Below, piece after piece: positions 17,585-26,236 of a DNA stretch of 64,000 bases; the stretch's first letter is position 1; each line of letters begins with the position of its first letter. Origin of the DNA: Haloferax sp. Atlit-12N. Lineage in GTDB: Archaea > Halobacteriota > Halobacteria > Halobacteriales > Haloferacaceae. Where the stretch lies: positions 806,001-870,000 of the forward strand of contig NZ_PSYW01000002.1 in assembly GCF_003383095.1 (NCBI RefSeq), read 5' to 3'. The notes beneath the pieces were generated by a model. That model searched no databases. It was not told the DNA's origin and saw nothing but the letters and a program-made list of their open reading frames with translations. A program made the translations under genes and the position numbers.

Positions 17585-17930
17585 AGATTACACGTATATC
17601 TTTGTAATTCTCGTTTGGACTACGCTTGCAGGCCGCCACCGGCCCTGACGATGTCGTTCATACAGAGTGAACTACTGTTCTCAGGTACAGAATAGTGGTG
17701 CGTCCGACGATAGTTCGTGTTTGTCCGTTTATCACTCATATTTCGGTGTCAACGCTCGGAATGACGGCTTCACCGAAACGGATGTCAATTGAACGTGCCC
17801 TCGACCAGATTGTGTGCTAACACCCACCAAATGAACTCCGCTACGGTCAGTCGGCCAAACTGCGCGCTCGCGCGCTCGACAGGTCACTCCCCTCGGAAGG
17901 ATTTAATTGCGTCCTACGTGACCCCGTGGT
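17585..17930. other. Intergenic region before the FGGY kinase
   Basis: No gene is seen in these 346 bases. A TATA-like GATTTAATTG at about 17899-17908 lies 22-31 bases before the kinase ATG. The rest is of mixed composition with no strong repeat. Confidence 0.45.
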
Positions 17931-19391
17931 ATGGAGAGCCCGCAACTGGTCGGCGTTCATCTCGGTACCGCGAGCGTGCACGTCGATGTGTACAGCACCG
18001 ACGGCGAACGACTTGCCGGCGGTGAGGCGCCGGTCGCCGAGCAGACGACGCTCGCGTGGGAGCGAGCGCTCCACGAAGCGGCACCGGCGATGCCACAGAC
18101 CGGTATCGGCTCGGTTGCGAGTACGTCAGGGACGGCCGTACTCGTCGACAAGTACGGCGAGCCGGTGTTCCCGCCGCAGATGTACTTCGATTCCGCGCCC
18201 GAACAGGCATCGAAGCTCCGCGACCTCGACCTGTCCGGCCTCTCGATTAACCAGAACATCGCGTTTTCTCCGACCAGTCCCCTGCCGAAGATTCTGAAGC
18301 TTCGCGCGGAACACCCCGAAAAGTTCCAGCGGGTGGAGTGGATTCTCAGTCCGACGACGTGGCTGTTGTATCGGCTCCGGTTCGACGCGTCGACGCCATG
18401 GCACGACATCGAGACCGACTGGACGAACGCATTGAAGTTCGGTGCCGACGTGACGACGCCCCTTCCCACGTGGTTCGAGTCGCTGTTCGAGACGCTCGAC
18501 CTGCCTCGGTCGCTCTTTCCGGCGATTCGACCACCGGGGTCGTTCATCGGCGTCGCCGACGGCCAGTTAGCCGAGCGGACCGGCTTCGACGGTATCAAAC
18601 TCTTTCAGGGGCTCACCGACGGCAACGCGTCGGTGCTGGCGAACGGCGGCGTCAAACCGGGGGATTTCAGCATCACCTTCGGGGCGTCGAGCGTCGTCAA
18701 GTACGTCTCGGAATCCGTCTCACCGCATCCGGCGCTGTACTACCACCGCCATCCCATCGACGGTTATCTGCCCGGCGCGTCGTTCGACACCGGCAATCTC
18801 CTCCGGTGGTTCTTCGACCGCATCCTCAACTGTACGCCGGAGCGCGGCCTCGAACTCGCCCGACAAGTCCCGAGCGGCCACGGCTACGAGATGTTTCTCA
18901 AGGGCAACCGAAGCCCGTTTTTCGACGCCGACGTCGCAGGGTCGCTCCTTGGCCTCAACTATGACAACTCCCTGTCGACCGAGGAGGTCCACGGCCGACT
19001 GGCGCGCGGGCTCATTACCGGCATCATCCTGACCGAGTGGACCTACATCTCGCTGGTCGAAGAACACTTCGACACGGACATCGACCGCGTGCTCGTCATC
19101 AACGACGGGACGCCGACGCTCGACGGCAACTACGACTGGTGGAACACGCTCCGGGCGTCGATATGGGACCGCCCAGTCGTCGAGATGGAGCCGCGGACGA
19201 CCGCCGGCGCGGTCATGGCCCCCGCGCTCATCACGTCGATTTACAGCGATGTCGAAACGGCAGCGGAAAACCTCCTCCGAGAGCGTGACGTTATCGAGCC
19301 GGACCCGTCGGTCGGCGCGGACTTCGATACCCAAAAAGAGACGTACTTCGACCGATGGCGAGACATCGCGGAGTTCTATCAACAGGACTGA
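17931..19391 (+). CDS. FGGY-family carbohydrate kinase
   Basis: This 486-residue protein has the two-lobed actin-like kinase fold. The N-terminal GVHLGTASVHVDVY is the phosphate-1 loop, although the usual acidic DxGT residue is changed to HLGT. FQGLTDGNASVLANGGVKPGDFSITFGASS carries the typical FGGY mid-domain, and the C-terminal region (RTTAGAVMAPALI) aligns with the adenosine region. It probably phosphorylates a ketose or polyol derived from the sugar handled by the neighbouring PTS, or a non-PTS pool of it. Its position right after the divergent IclR gene supports this. The altered first motif deserves attention. Confidence 0.85.
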   Translation: MESPQLVGVHLGTASVHVDVYSTDGERLAGGEAPVAEQTTLAWERALHEAAPAMPQTGIGSVASTSGTAVLVDKYGEPVFPPQMYFDSAPEQASKLRDLDLSGLSINQNIAFSPTSPLPKILKLRAEHPEKFQRVEWILSPTTWLLYRLRFDASTPWHDIETDWTNALKFGADVTTPLPTWFESLFETLDLPRSLFPAIRPPGSFIGVADGQLAERTGFDGIKLFQGLTDGNASVLANGGVKPGDFSITFGASSVVKYVSESVSPHPALYYHRHPIDGYLPGASFDTGNLLRWFFDRILNCTPERGLELARQVPSGHGYEMFLKGNRSPFFDADVAGSLLGLNYDNSLSTEEVHGRLARGLITGIILTEWTYISLVEEHFDTDIDRVLVINDGTPTLDGNYDWWNTLRASIWDRPVVEMEPRTTAGAVMAPALITSIYSDVETAAENLLRERDVIEPDPSVGADFDTQKETYFDRWRDIAEFYQQD

Positions 19392-19868
19392 CGCCGAGGG
19401 GAGTCGTTCGCTGGCCTGGTGGTCTCATCGCTGCCATCTCGTCTTGTGCTCGGTGCGGTCTCATCGCTGCCAGATGCACAACGATACGTCGGGTCCAAGT
19501 AGCGAACTACTCCGACCGCAGAGGGTGACGGTACTGCAGCGCAAACGACAAACCTACCAGATTCAAGTATATATCAGATATCACACTACGGTTCGTTCGT
19601 CGAGATATCCGACAGAGTCCCGAATATCGAACTTCAGGACATCTACATCAAGATATACCGATAAATGATGGTATTGTTCTTCTATCAAAATGTCTAACAG
19701 ACCCTAGTTGACATTTCCGAAATGGGGCTATACAAACCCTCAATCAACTATATTCGGGTGGCTTCGAATGTCAACTCGATACTGGCTACTTGATAGAATA
19801 ACTCCGTATAAGTCAGTATTCTGACTAACAGTATTGCGGGTAGGGCACGAGCGGCGTGCCTATCGACT
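19392..19868. other. AT-rich intergenic region, no gene seen
   Basis: No convincing frame was found. The interval from about 19550 to 19850 is AT-rich. It ends at the 26-base direct-repeat copy at 19869-19894. It has the same position relative to that repeat as the AT-rich stretch left of 9815. Confidence 0.5.
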
Positions 19869-19869
19869 A

Positions 19870-20082
19870 CTACCCCCCGCGGTCGAACTCGTCGTCGACC
19901 ATCGCCAGCGCCCCGCCGGAGTTGAACAGCAGGCGGCTCACGACCACCCACGTTGGCACCGCGAGGACGACCAGCGCGACCGTGCTCGCGATGGGCGACA
20001 GCGGCGGCAACAGCCCGCGGTAGAACCACACGATGGCGAACGTCAGGACGATTCGGAGCATCGGTTTGACGGCGATGCTCAT
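19870..20082 (-). CDS. Small membrane protein at the end of the peptide-ABC operon
   Basis: The 70-residue product has two hydrophobic helices (about 8-25 and 30-53) and a polar tail ending EFDRGG. Its ATG overlaps the stop of the ABC ATPase gene, so it is translated as part of the operon. Its last residues are also found in the relic at 9816, where they are fused to an ATPase tail, which shows this gene pair existed in another copy. Its function is unknown; a role as an accessory subunit of the transporter is a guess. Confidence 0.72.
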   Translation of the reverse strand: MSIAVKPMLRIVLTFAIVWFYRGLLPPLSPIASTVALVVLAVPTWVVVSRLLFNSGGALAMVDDEFDRGG

Positions 20083-21197
20083 CTGTCGTCGTCACCCCTG
20101 CTCCGACCCCGGCCGTCGGTCGCGAGCGTCGGTTCGGCGTCGAAGTTCTCGATGCTGAACCGCTCGTCGACGTCTTGTGCGGCGCTCGGGACGCCCGCCC
20201 CGGTCTCGAACTCGTCGACGTGAATGCAGGCGGCCTTGTGGCCGCCGGTCGCGCCCGCCACGTCGTCGAGCGTCGGGTCGACCGACGTGCACTCCTCGGT
20301 CGCCTCGGGACACCGCGGATTGAACGAACAACCCGAGGGCGGGTCGAGCGGCGAGGGAACCTCACCTTCGAGCACCTGCCGCTGCCGCGCCAGCTCCGGG
20401 ACCGGCTGGGGAATCGCACCCAACAGCGCCCGCGTGTAGGGGTGCTGGGGGTTCGAAAACAGCTCGTCGGCGTCCGCGAGTTCGACGATTTCGCCGAGGT
20501 ACATCACGGCGACGCGGTCGCAGACGTGGCGAATCACGCTGAGGTCGTGGGCGATGAACAAAAGCGTCAGGTCGAACTCCTCCTGGAGGTCCTCGAGCAG
20601 GTTGAGTATCTGCGCCTGAATCGACACGTCGAGCGCGGAGACGGGTTCGTCGGCGACGATGAAGTCGGGGTCGACCGCGAGCGCACGGGCGATGCCGACG
20701 CGCTGACGTTGCCCCCCGGAGAACTCGTGGGGGTAGCGGTTGGAGTACTGCGGCGGCAGGCCGACCGTCTCCATGAGTTCATCCACGCGGGCGTCGCGTT
20801 CGCCCTCGTAGAGGCCGTGAATCTCCATCGGCTGTTTGATGATTTGGCCGACGGTCTTCCGGCGGTTGAGACTCGACGCGGGGTCCTGGAAGACGATTTG
20901 GATGCGCTTTCGCATCTCCGTCATCTCCCGGTCCGACAGCGCCGTCAGGTCGGTGCCGTCGTAGCTGACCGTCCCCTTCGTGGGTTCGTCCAGCCGGAGG
21001 ACCGACCGCGCCGTCGTCGACTTGCCCGAACCGGACTCGCCGACGAGGCCGAGCGTCTCGCCGCGCTCGATGTCGAACGAGACGCCGTTGACGGCCTTCA
21101 CGGTCTCGTCGGCCCCGAGCAGGCGGTCGATGAAGCCGTCGTTCTGCGTGAAGTACTTGTGGAGCCCCGAGACGGACAACAGCGGGTCGTCGCTCAT
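20079..21197 (-). CDS. Oligopeptide/nickel-type ABC transporter ATPase (DppF/OppF-like)
   Basis: This 372-residue ATPase has Walker [16 protein letters not shown]-loop FQDPASSLN, signature [10 protein letters not shown] and Walker [13 protein letters not shown]. The C-terminal extension carries the oligopeptide-family Cys motif ([18 protein letters not shown] and KAACIHVDE), which may bind an iron-sulfur cluster or zinc. The extra ~40 residues at the very end are acidic and poorly conserved. It overlaps the partner ATPase upstream by four bases and the small membrane gene downstream by four bases. Together with the other ATPase it should drive the two permeases. Confidence 0.93.
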   Translation of the reverse strand: MSDDPLLSVSGLHKYFTQNDGFIDRLLGADETVKAVNGVSFDIERGETLGLVGESGSGKSTTARSVLRLDEPTKGTVSYDGTDLTALSDREMTEMRKRIQIVFQDPASSLNRRKTVGQIIKQPMEIHGLYEGERDARVDELMETVGLPPQYSNRYPHEFSGGQRQRVGIARALAVDPDFIVADEPVSALDVSIQAQILNLLEDLQEEFDLTLLFIAHDLSVIRHVCDRVAVMYLGEIVELADADELFSNPQHPYTRALLGAIPQPVPELARQRQVLEGEVPSPLDPPSGCSFNPRCPEATEECTSVDPTLDDVAGATGGHKAACIHVDEFETGAGVPSAAQDVDERFSIENFDAEPTLATDGRGRSRGDDDR

Positions 21198-22270
21198 TGC
21201 GATGCACCTCCGTCGGTCGCGGGAGTCACAGGACTACCGCCGTCAGCTTGCACGCCTTCGGTTTCGATGGTCGACTTCGAGAGGTTGTAGCCGCGCGCGT
21301 GGAGACACGCCGCTTCCCGGCCGGGTTCGACCTCCCGTAGTTCGGGGTCGTACGACTCGCACTCGGCGGTCGCGTGCGGACACCGCGGGTGGAACGAACA
21401 ACCCGACGGCAGGTCGGTGAGGTTCGGCACGTCGCCCTCGACGGGCGTCAGCCGGTCGGTGTCGTCGGTGAGCCGCGGAATCGACCGCATGAGGCCGCGG
21501 GTGTAGGGGTGCCGCGGGTTCTCGAAGAGGTCGTCAACGCCGGCCCGTTCGACGACGCGGCCGCCGTAGGCGACGGCGACGCGGTCGCAGGTCCCGGCGA
21601 CGACGCCGAGGTCGTGGGTGATGAGGATGATGCTCATCCCGTACTTCTCTTGGAGTTTGTCGAGGACGTTGAATATCTGCGTCTCGATGGTCACGTCGAG
21701 CGCCGTCGTGGGTTCGTCGGCGATGAGCACGTCCGGTTCGCAGGAGATAGCCATCGCCAGCAACGCGCGCTGACGCATCCCGCCGGAGAACTGGTGGGGG
21801 TAGTTGTCCACGCGCGAGGTCGGTTCGGGGATGCCCACGTCGGCCATGAGTTCGATGGTCCGCTCGCGGGCCGTCGCGTCCGACACGTCCTGGTGGGTCT
21901 TGATGACCCGACTAATCTGGTCGCCGACGGTGAACACGGGGTTGAGACTCGTCATCGGGTCTTGGAACATCATCGCGATGTCGTTGCCTCGAATCGACCG
22001 CATCTCCGCCTCGCTTTTTTCGAGCAGGTCATCGCCGCGGTAGCGGACGCTTCCCCCCTCGATGCGACCGGGGCTGTCGACGAGTTGGAGCATCGACAGC
22101 GCGGTCACGGACTTCCCGGAGCCCGATTCGCCGACGATGCCGAGCGTCTCGCCCTCGTAGAGGTCGAACGACGAGCCGTCGACGGCCTTGACGGTCCCCT
22201 CGTCGGTGTAGAACCGCGTGACGAGGTCGCGAATTTCGAGCACCGGCTGTTCGTCCGGCTCGGCGCTCAT
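21194..22270 (-). CDS. Oligopeptide-type ABC transporter ATPase (DppD/OppD-like)
   Basis: The protein has 358 residues, Walker [16 protein letters not shown]-loop [13 protein letters not shown], signature [13 protein letters not shown] and Walker [13 protein letters not shown]. The oligopeptide C-terminal Cys motif is present ([17 protein letters not shown]). It overlaps the permease gene upstream and the second ATPase downstream by four bases, which shows tight coupling. The pair of distinct ATPases is typical for Dpp/Opp importers. The substrate is defined by the binding protein at the start of the operon. Confidence 0.93.
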   Translation of the reverse strand: MSAEPDEQPVLEIRDLVTRFYTDEGTVKAVDGSSFDLYEGETLGIVGESGSGKSVTALSMLQLVDSPGRIEGGSVRYRGDDLLEKSEAEMRSIRGNDIAMMFQDPMTSLNPVFTVGDQISRVIKTHQDVSDATARERTIELMADVGIPEPTSRVDNYPHQFSGGMRQRALLAMAISCEPDVLIADEPTTALDVTIETQIFNVLDKLQEKYGMSIILITHDLGVVAGTCDRVAVAYGGRVVERAGVDDLFENPRHPYTRGLMRSIPRLTDDTDRLTPVEGDVPNLTDLPSGCSFHPRCPHATAECESYDPELREVEPGREAACLHARGYNLSKSTIETEGVQADGGSPVTPATDGGASQ

Positions 22271-23271
22271 CGCTCGCCTCCGTCGTTGCGGGGGTCGAGC
22301 GCGTCGCGCAGGCCGTCACCGAGTAGGTTGAACCCGAGGATGGTGACGACGATGACGAGGCCGGGGAACACCGAGTACCACCACTCGCCGCTGTAGAGGT
22401 AGCCGCGGGCGTTCGACAGCATCAGCCCGAGACTCGCGTTCGGCGGCTGGATACCGAGTCCGAGGAACGACAGCGCGGCGCTGGCGAGGACGGCCGTCCC
22501 CATGTAGAGCGTCCCCTGGACCACGACGGTCGGCAGGGTGTTGACGGCGATGTCCTTCACGAGGATGTGTCGGTCGCTCGCGCCGAGCGACTTCGCGGCG
22601 TCGACGTAGTCTTCTTCCATCTCCTTGAGGACCGACCCGCGCATGACGCGCGCGAAACTCGGGATGTAGACGACGCCGATGACGGCGATGACCTTCACGA
22701 TGTTCGGGAGGGTGAACGAGCCGTACTCCGTGCTTCCGACCCCGAGCACGCCGAGCACCGCGATGGCGAGGATGAGGCTCGGGAAGGAAAACAGGATGTC
22801 CATGAAGCGCATGACGACCTCGTCGACCCAGGTGTTGCGGTAGTAGCCCGCAATCGCGCCGGCGGTCACGCCAATCGCCATCGCGAAGCCGACGACGCCG
22901 AGCGAGACGGTCATCAGCGTCCGCAACCCGTAGATGATGCGCGAGAGGATGTCCCGACCGTGGTGGTCGGTGCCGAGGTAGGCCGTCGTCGTGCCGACGA
23001 CCTCGCCGGCGTCGTTCTCGACGAGCATCTCGGTGCCCATCGGCATCGGGTTGTGTTCGCCGTCCGGTGCCTCGAACTGCGTCGTCGGGTCGTGGGGGGC
23101 GAGAAACGGCGCGAACAGCGCGGTCAGGAGCATCGTGAGGATAATCGCGGTCCCCACGAGCGAGAGGGTGTTCTTGCGGAACTCCTTCCAGAACATCTCG
23201 AACTGACTGTGGTGCGTACCGGGGGCTTGCGCGGCCGGCACCGCCTCGTCCGTGTGGTCTGTCGTTGCCAT
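22267..23271 (-). CDS. ABC transporter permease (DppC-like)
   Basis: About 334 residues with six membrane helices and a large loop after the first helix. The N-terminus MATTDHTDEA starts one base past the stop of the upstream permease; an alternative ATG at 23283 would add four residues and overlap it. The EAA signature region is EDYVDAAKSLGASDRHI, followed by VQGTLYMG and ALSFLGLGIQPP, as expected for DppC/OppC. It forms the translocation channel with the neighbouring DppB-like permease. Confidence 0.9.
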   Translation of the reverse strand: MATTDHTDEAVPAAQAPGTHHSQFEMFWKEFRKNTLSLVGTAIILTMLLTALFAPFLAPHDPTTQFEAPDGEHNPMPMGTEMLVENDAGEVVGTTTAYLGTDHHGRDILSRIIYGLRTLMTVSLGVVGFAMAIGVTAGAIAGYYRNTWVDEVVMRFMDILFSFPSLILAIAVLGVLGVGSTEYGSFTLPNIVKVIAVIGVVYIPSFARVMRGSVLKEMEEDYVDAAKSLGASDRHILVKDIAVNTLPTVVVQGTLYMGTAVLASAALSFLGLGIQPPNASLGLMLSNARGYLYSGEWWYSVFPGLVIVVTILGFNLLGDGLRDALDPRNDGGER

Positions 23272-23272
23272 G

Positions 23273-24238
23273 TTAGTTTCCATCGTGTCTGATGCGGGGG
23301 TCGAGGTAGGCGTACAGCACGTCCACCGCGAGGTTCGCGAAGACGAACACGCTCGCGATGAACAGGATGAGCGCCTGGATGATGCGGTAGTCGCGGCGGT
23401 CGATGGCCAGTATCAGGAGCTTGCCGATACCGGGGAGGTTGAACACCGTCTCGGTCAGAATCGCGCCGTTCATCAGTTGGCCGAGTCCGACGCCGATGAC
23501 GGTCACGACGGGGATGAGCGCGTTTTTCGAGGCGTCTTTGAGGACGATTTCGCGCGCGCCGATGCCCATCGCGCGGGCGGTCTTGACGTAGTCCTGACTG
23601 AGCGTGTCCAGCATCTCCGAGCGCATCATCCGGGCGATGAGCGCGGAGTAGGCCGTCCCGAGCGTGATGACCGGGAGGAACAACTGCTGGAGGTTCGCCA
23701 CCGGGTCGACCCACGGCGGCGTCCAGCCACCGGTCGCCCACGGGAACGAAAACTGCACCGCGAAGATCATGATGAGGATGATACCCAGCCAGAAGTCGGG
23801 GATCGAAATCCCCGACAGCGCGGCGATACGCGCGGCGTGGTCCGCGGGCTTGTCCTTGCGGACGGCGCTGATGATGCCCGCCGGGATGGCGATGAGAATC
23901 GCCGTAATCATGCTGAGAATCGATAGCTCGACCGTCAGCGGGATGCGTTCGACGATAATGTCGGTCACGGGCGTCCCCTGCTGGACCGTCCACGATACGC
24001 CGAAGTCGCCCTGCAGGGCGTCGAGCATCCACATGCCGTACTGGACGTACAGCGGGCGGTTGAGTCCCATCTCCATCCGAATCTGTCTGACGAGTTCCTC
24101 GCTGCTGAGCGGGCCGAGCATCACCCGCACCGGACCACCCGGCGCGAGGTGGACGAGCGCGAAGACGACGACGCTCACCCCGAGGAGGACGGGAACGCTC
24201 AACAGCAGGCGCTTGAGGACGAACCGGAACATGCTCAC
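23273..24238 (-). CDS. ABC transporter permease (DppB-like)
   Basis: This 321-residue permease begins MSMFRFVLKRLLLSVPVLLGVSVVVF, the usual DppB start, and has six helices. The EAA loop is QDYVKTARAMGIGAREIVLKD. The periplasmic segment GLNRPLYVQYG and the C-terminal DVLYAYLDPRIRHDG are typical. Its start lies 69 bases after the binding-protein stop, so it is the second gene of the operon. It pairs with the DppC-like permease. Confidence 0.92.
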   Translation of the reverse strand: MSMFRFVLKRLLLSVPVLLGVSVVVFALVHLAPGGPVRVMLGPLSSEELVRQIRMEMGLNRPLYVQYGMWMLDALQGDFGVSWTVQQGTPVTDIIVERIPLTVELSILSMITAILIAIPAGIISAVRKDKPADHAARIAALSGISIPDFWLGIILIMIFAVQFSFPWATGGWTPPWVDPVANLQQLFLPVITLGTAYSALIARMMRSEMLDTLSQDYVKTARAMGIGAREIVLKDASKNALIPVVTVIGVGLGQLMNGAILTETVFNLPGIGKLLILAIDRRDYRIIQALILFIASVFVFANLAVDVLYAYLDPRIRHDGN

Positions 24239-24307
24239 GGCAGAGTCACCTCCCGGGTCGCCGTTGGAACTTGACGTGGCTGGCGCGAACGCGTGTGCAT
24301 CTGTCCG

Positions 24308-26050
24308 TCACTCACCCTTCGAGACGAAGCGGTAGTTGTCCTGGAACGTGCCCACGTCGTAGTCGTTGACGGCGTTGCGCCACGCCTCGAGTTTGTTGAC
24401 GTAGGCGATGTCGATCTGGATGCCGTGTTCGACGAGGTACTCCTCCAGTTCCCAGACGATTTCCTTCTGTACTTGTTCGTCCGTCGAGGCCTGTGCCTCG
24501 CGGAGCTTCGAGACGTACCACTCGTGGCCGTTCGAGAAGTCGCCCTCGGCGTCTTCGGGCGCGGCGGGGCCGCTCGGCGCGTAGATGTCTTCGAGGTCCT
24601 CGGACGGGTGGTGCCAGTTGTTGTGGTTGTGGTTGTTGTCGGCGTAGCCGGCGTCGAGCCACGACGTGGCGACCGGAATTGACTGCGCCCAGTCTTCCAT
24701 CGCGGCGTGCCACGTGTCCGTGCTGTACACTTGGTTGAGGAGTGTGGACTTGTCGACGGCGGTGACGCTGGCTTCGATGCCGATTTTCGACAGTTGGTTC
24801 TGGATGACGACGGCCTCGTCTTTGAACCACGACCCCTTGGTGGCAATGATGTCCATCTCGAAGCCGTCGGGGTTGCCCGCAAGTTCGAGTTCTTTCTTGG
24901 CCTTCTCGGGGTCGTACATCTGCATCTCCTTGAGCTTCGGCGAGGTCCAGTCGCTGTCGGGGTACCACGGTCCCTTCTGGACCGCGCCCTGCCCGTAGAA
25001 CACCTCGTCGAGAATCTCCTCGCGGTCGATGCCGAACAGCACCGCACGGCGGTTGTGCCGGTTACTCATCGGGTTACCCTCGGACTCCATGAGGTTCACG
25101 TACAGCACCTGCGTGAAGTTGCCGGGGACGGACTCAGTCGTGATGTCCGGCTGGCCGCTGAGGCTCTCGAAGTCCTTCGGAGGGACCTTGTCCGTCAGGT
25201 CGAGTTGGCCCGACCGGAGGTTTGCGAGGCGCGTGGAGTCCTCGCCGATGAAGTCGAACTTGAACTCGTCGACGGCTGGTGCGCCCTCCTTCCAGTAGTC
25301 CTCGTTCTTCTCGAGGAGAACGTGACTCCCGCTTTTCCACTCGACGAATTTGAACGCGCCGGTGCCCGCGCCGGAGGGGTCCTGCGTGAGGTCGGTCGCG
25401 AGGCCGCTCGGTCCCTTTCCGTCTGCGGTGTCGCCGCGGGAGCCCTCGGGAACGATACCCTCCAGGCCGCGGGTGAGCCACCAGTTGAGCGTCCCGAACG
25501 GCTGGGAGAGGTTGAGCCGAAGCGTCCGGTCGCCGACGATTTCGGTGTCCTCGACGAACGGGAGGCGGCTCTTGACCGGCGACTTGTTGTCGGGGTTGAG
25601 AATCCAGTCGACGGAGTACTTGAAGTCCTCGACGGTCACCTCGTCGCCGTTGTGGAACGTGATGCCCTCGCGGAGCGTGTATTCGAACGCCGTCCCGCCG
25701 TCGACGGGGTCGGGAACCTCGGTCACGAGGCCGGGCTGGAGTTCGGAGTCGGGCGTCAGTTCGATGACCTCGTCGTAGATGAGGCCGCCGATGGTGCTGG
25801 TCGCGGTGTCTGTCCAGAGTGCGGGGTCGAAGTTCCACGGCTCCGCGGCGAGCGCGACGTTGACGCGGACGGTCTCGCCGGAGTTACCCGACGAACCGCT
25901 GTCGGTGCTCCCGCCGCTCGTCCCGGTTCCGTCGGAATCGCCCGCGTCGCCGCCGGTACAGCCCGCAAACGCGGTCGCGCCGACCGCGCTCGCGGCCGCA
26001 ATAAATTGCCGTCTGTCCATGTTTATCTCGGTAATGTTGTCGTCTGACAT
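24308..26050 (-). CDS. Family-5 extracellular solute-binding lipoprotein (peptide/nickel type)
   Basis: This 580-residue protein begins with a Tat-type leader (DRRQFIAAASAVGATAF) and a lipobox AGCTGG, so it should be anchored by a lipid on the outer face of the membrane. A Gly/Ser linker follows. The mature part carries SBP-family-5 landmarks such as YTLREGITFHNGDEVTVEDFKYS, SNRHNRRAVLFGIDREE and DLTDKVPP. The family binds oligopeptides, nickel chelates or opines. It is the first gene of the operon; a TATA-like GCTATAAATAA lies about 70-80 bases before the start. The adjacent divergent M20 hydrolase suggests an N-substituted amino acid or small peptide as substrate. Confidence 0.9.
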   Translation of the reverse strand: MSDDNITEINMDRRQFIAAASAVGATAFAGCTGGDAGDSDGTGTSGGSTDSGSSGNSGETVRVNVALAAEPWNFDPALWTDTATSTIGGLIYDEVIELTPDSELQPGLVTEVPDPVDGGTAFEYTLREGITFHNGDEVTVEDFKYSVDWILNPDNKSPVKSRLPFVEDTEIVGDRTLRLNLSQPFGTLNWWLTRGLEGIVPEGSRGDTADGKGPSGLATDLTQDPSGAGTGAFKFVEWKSGSHVLLEKNEDYWKEGAPAVDEFKFDFIGEDSTRLANLRSGQLDLTDKVPPKDFESLSGQPDITTESVPGNFTQVLYVNLMESEGNPMSNRHNRRAVLFGIDREEILDEVFYGQGAVQKGPWYPDSDWTSPKLKEMQMYDPEKAKKELELAGNPDGFEMDIIATKGSWFKDEAVVIQNQLSKIGIEASVTAVDKSTLLNQVYSTDTWHAAMEDWAQSIPVATSWLDAGYADNNHNHNNWHHPSEDLEDIYAPSGPAAPEDAEGDFSNGHEWYVSKLREAQASTDEQVQKEIVWELEEYLVEHGIQIDIAYVNKLEAWRNAVNDYDVGTFQDNYRFVSKGE

Positions 26051-26114
26051 TGTTTTCTGGAGCTACGTACACACCCTTGTAGCGGTACGCGTGATACCTT
26101 AGCTCATGAAACAC

Positions 26115-26130
26115 CGTTATTTATAGCTTT
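26115..26130 (-). promoter_or_regulatory. TATA-like promoter of the peptide-ABC operon
   Basis: On the minus strand GCTATAAATAACGG lies about 65-80 bases before the ATG of the binding-protein gene. This would give a 5' leader of about 40-50 bases, longer than usual for haloarchaea. Confidence 0.5.
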
Positions 26131-26236
26131 GGCAACCTCTCACAATCTTGGTACTATATCGCAATGGAGTTCCGGTCGCGTTCGTTGTGCTACCGCTTCC
26201 CAAACAGTTTAACGCGGTGGTTGCAATGTCGGCTTC

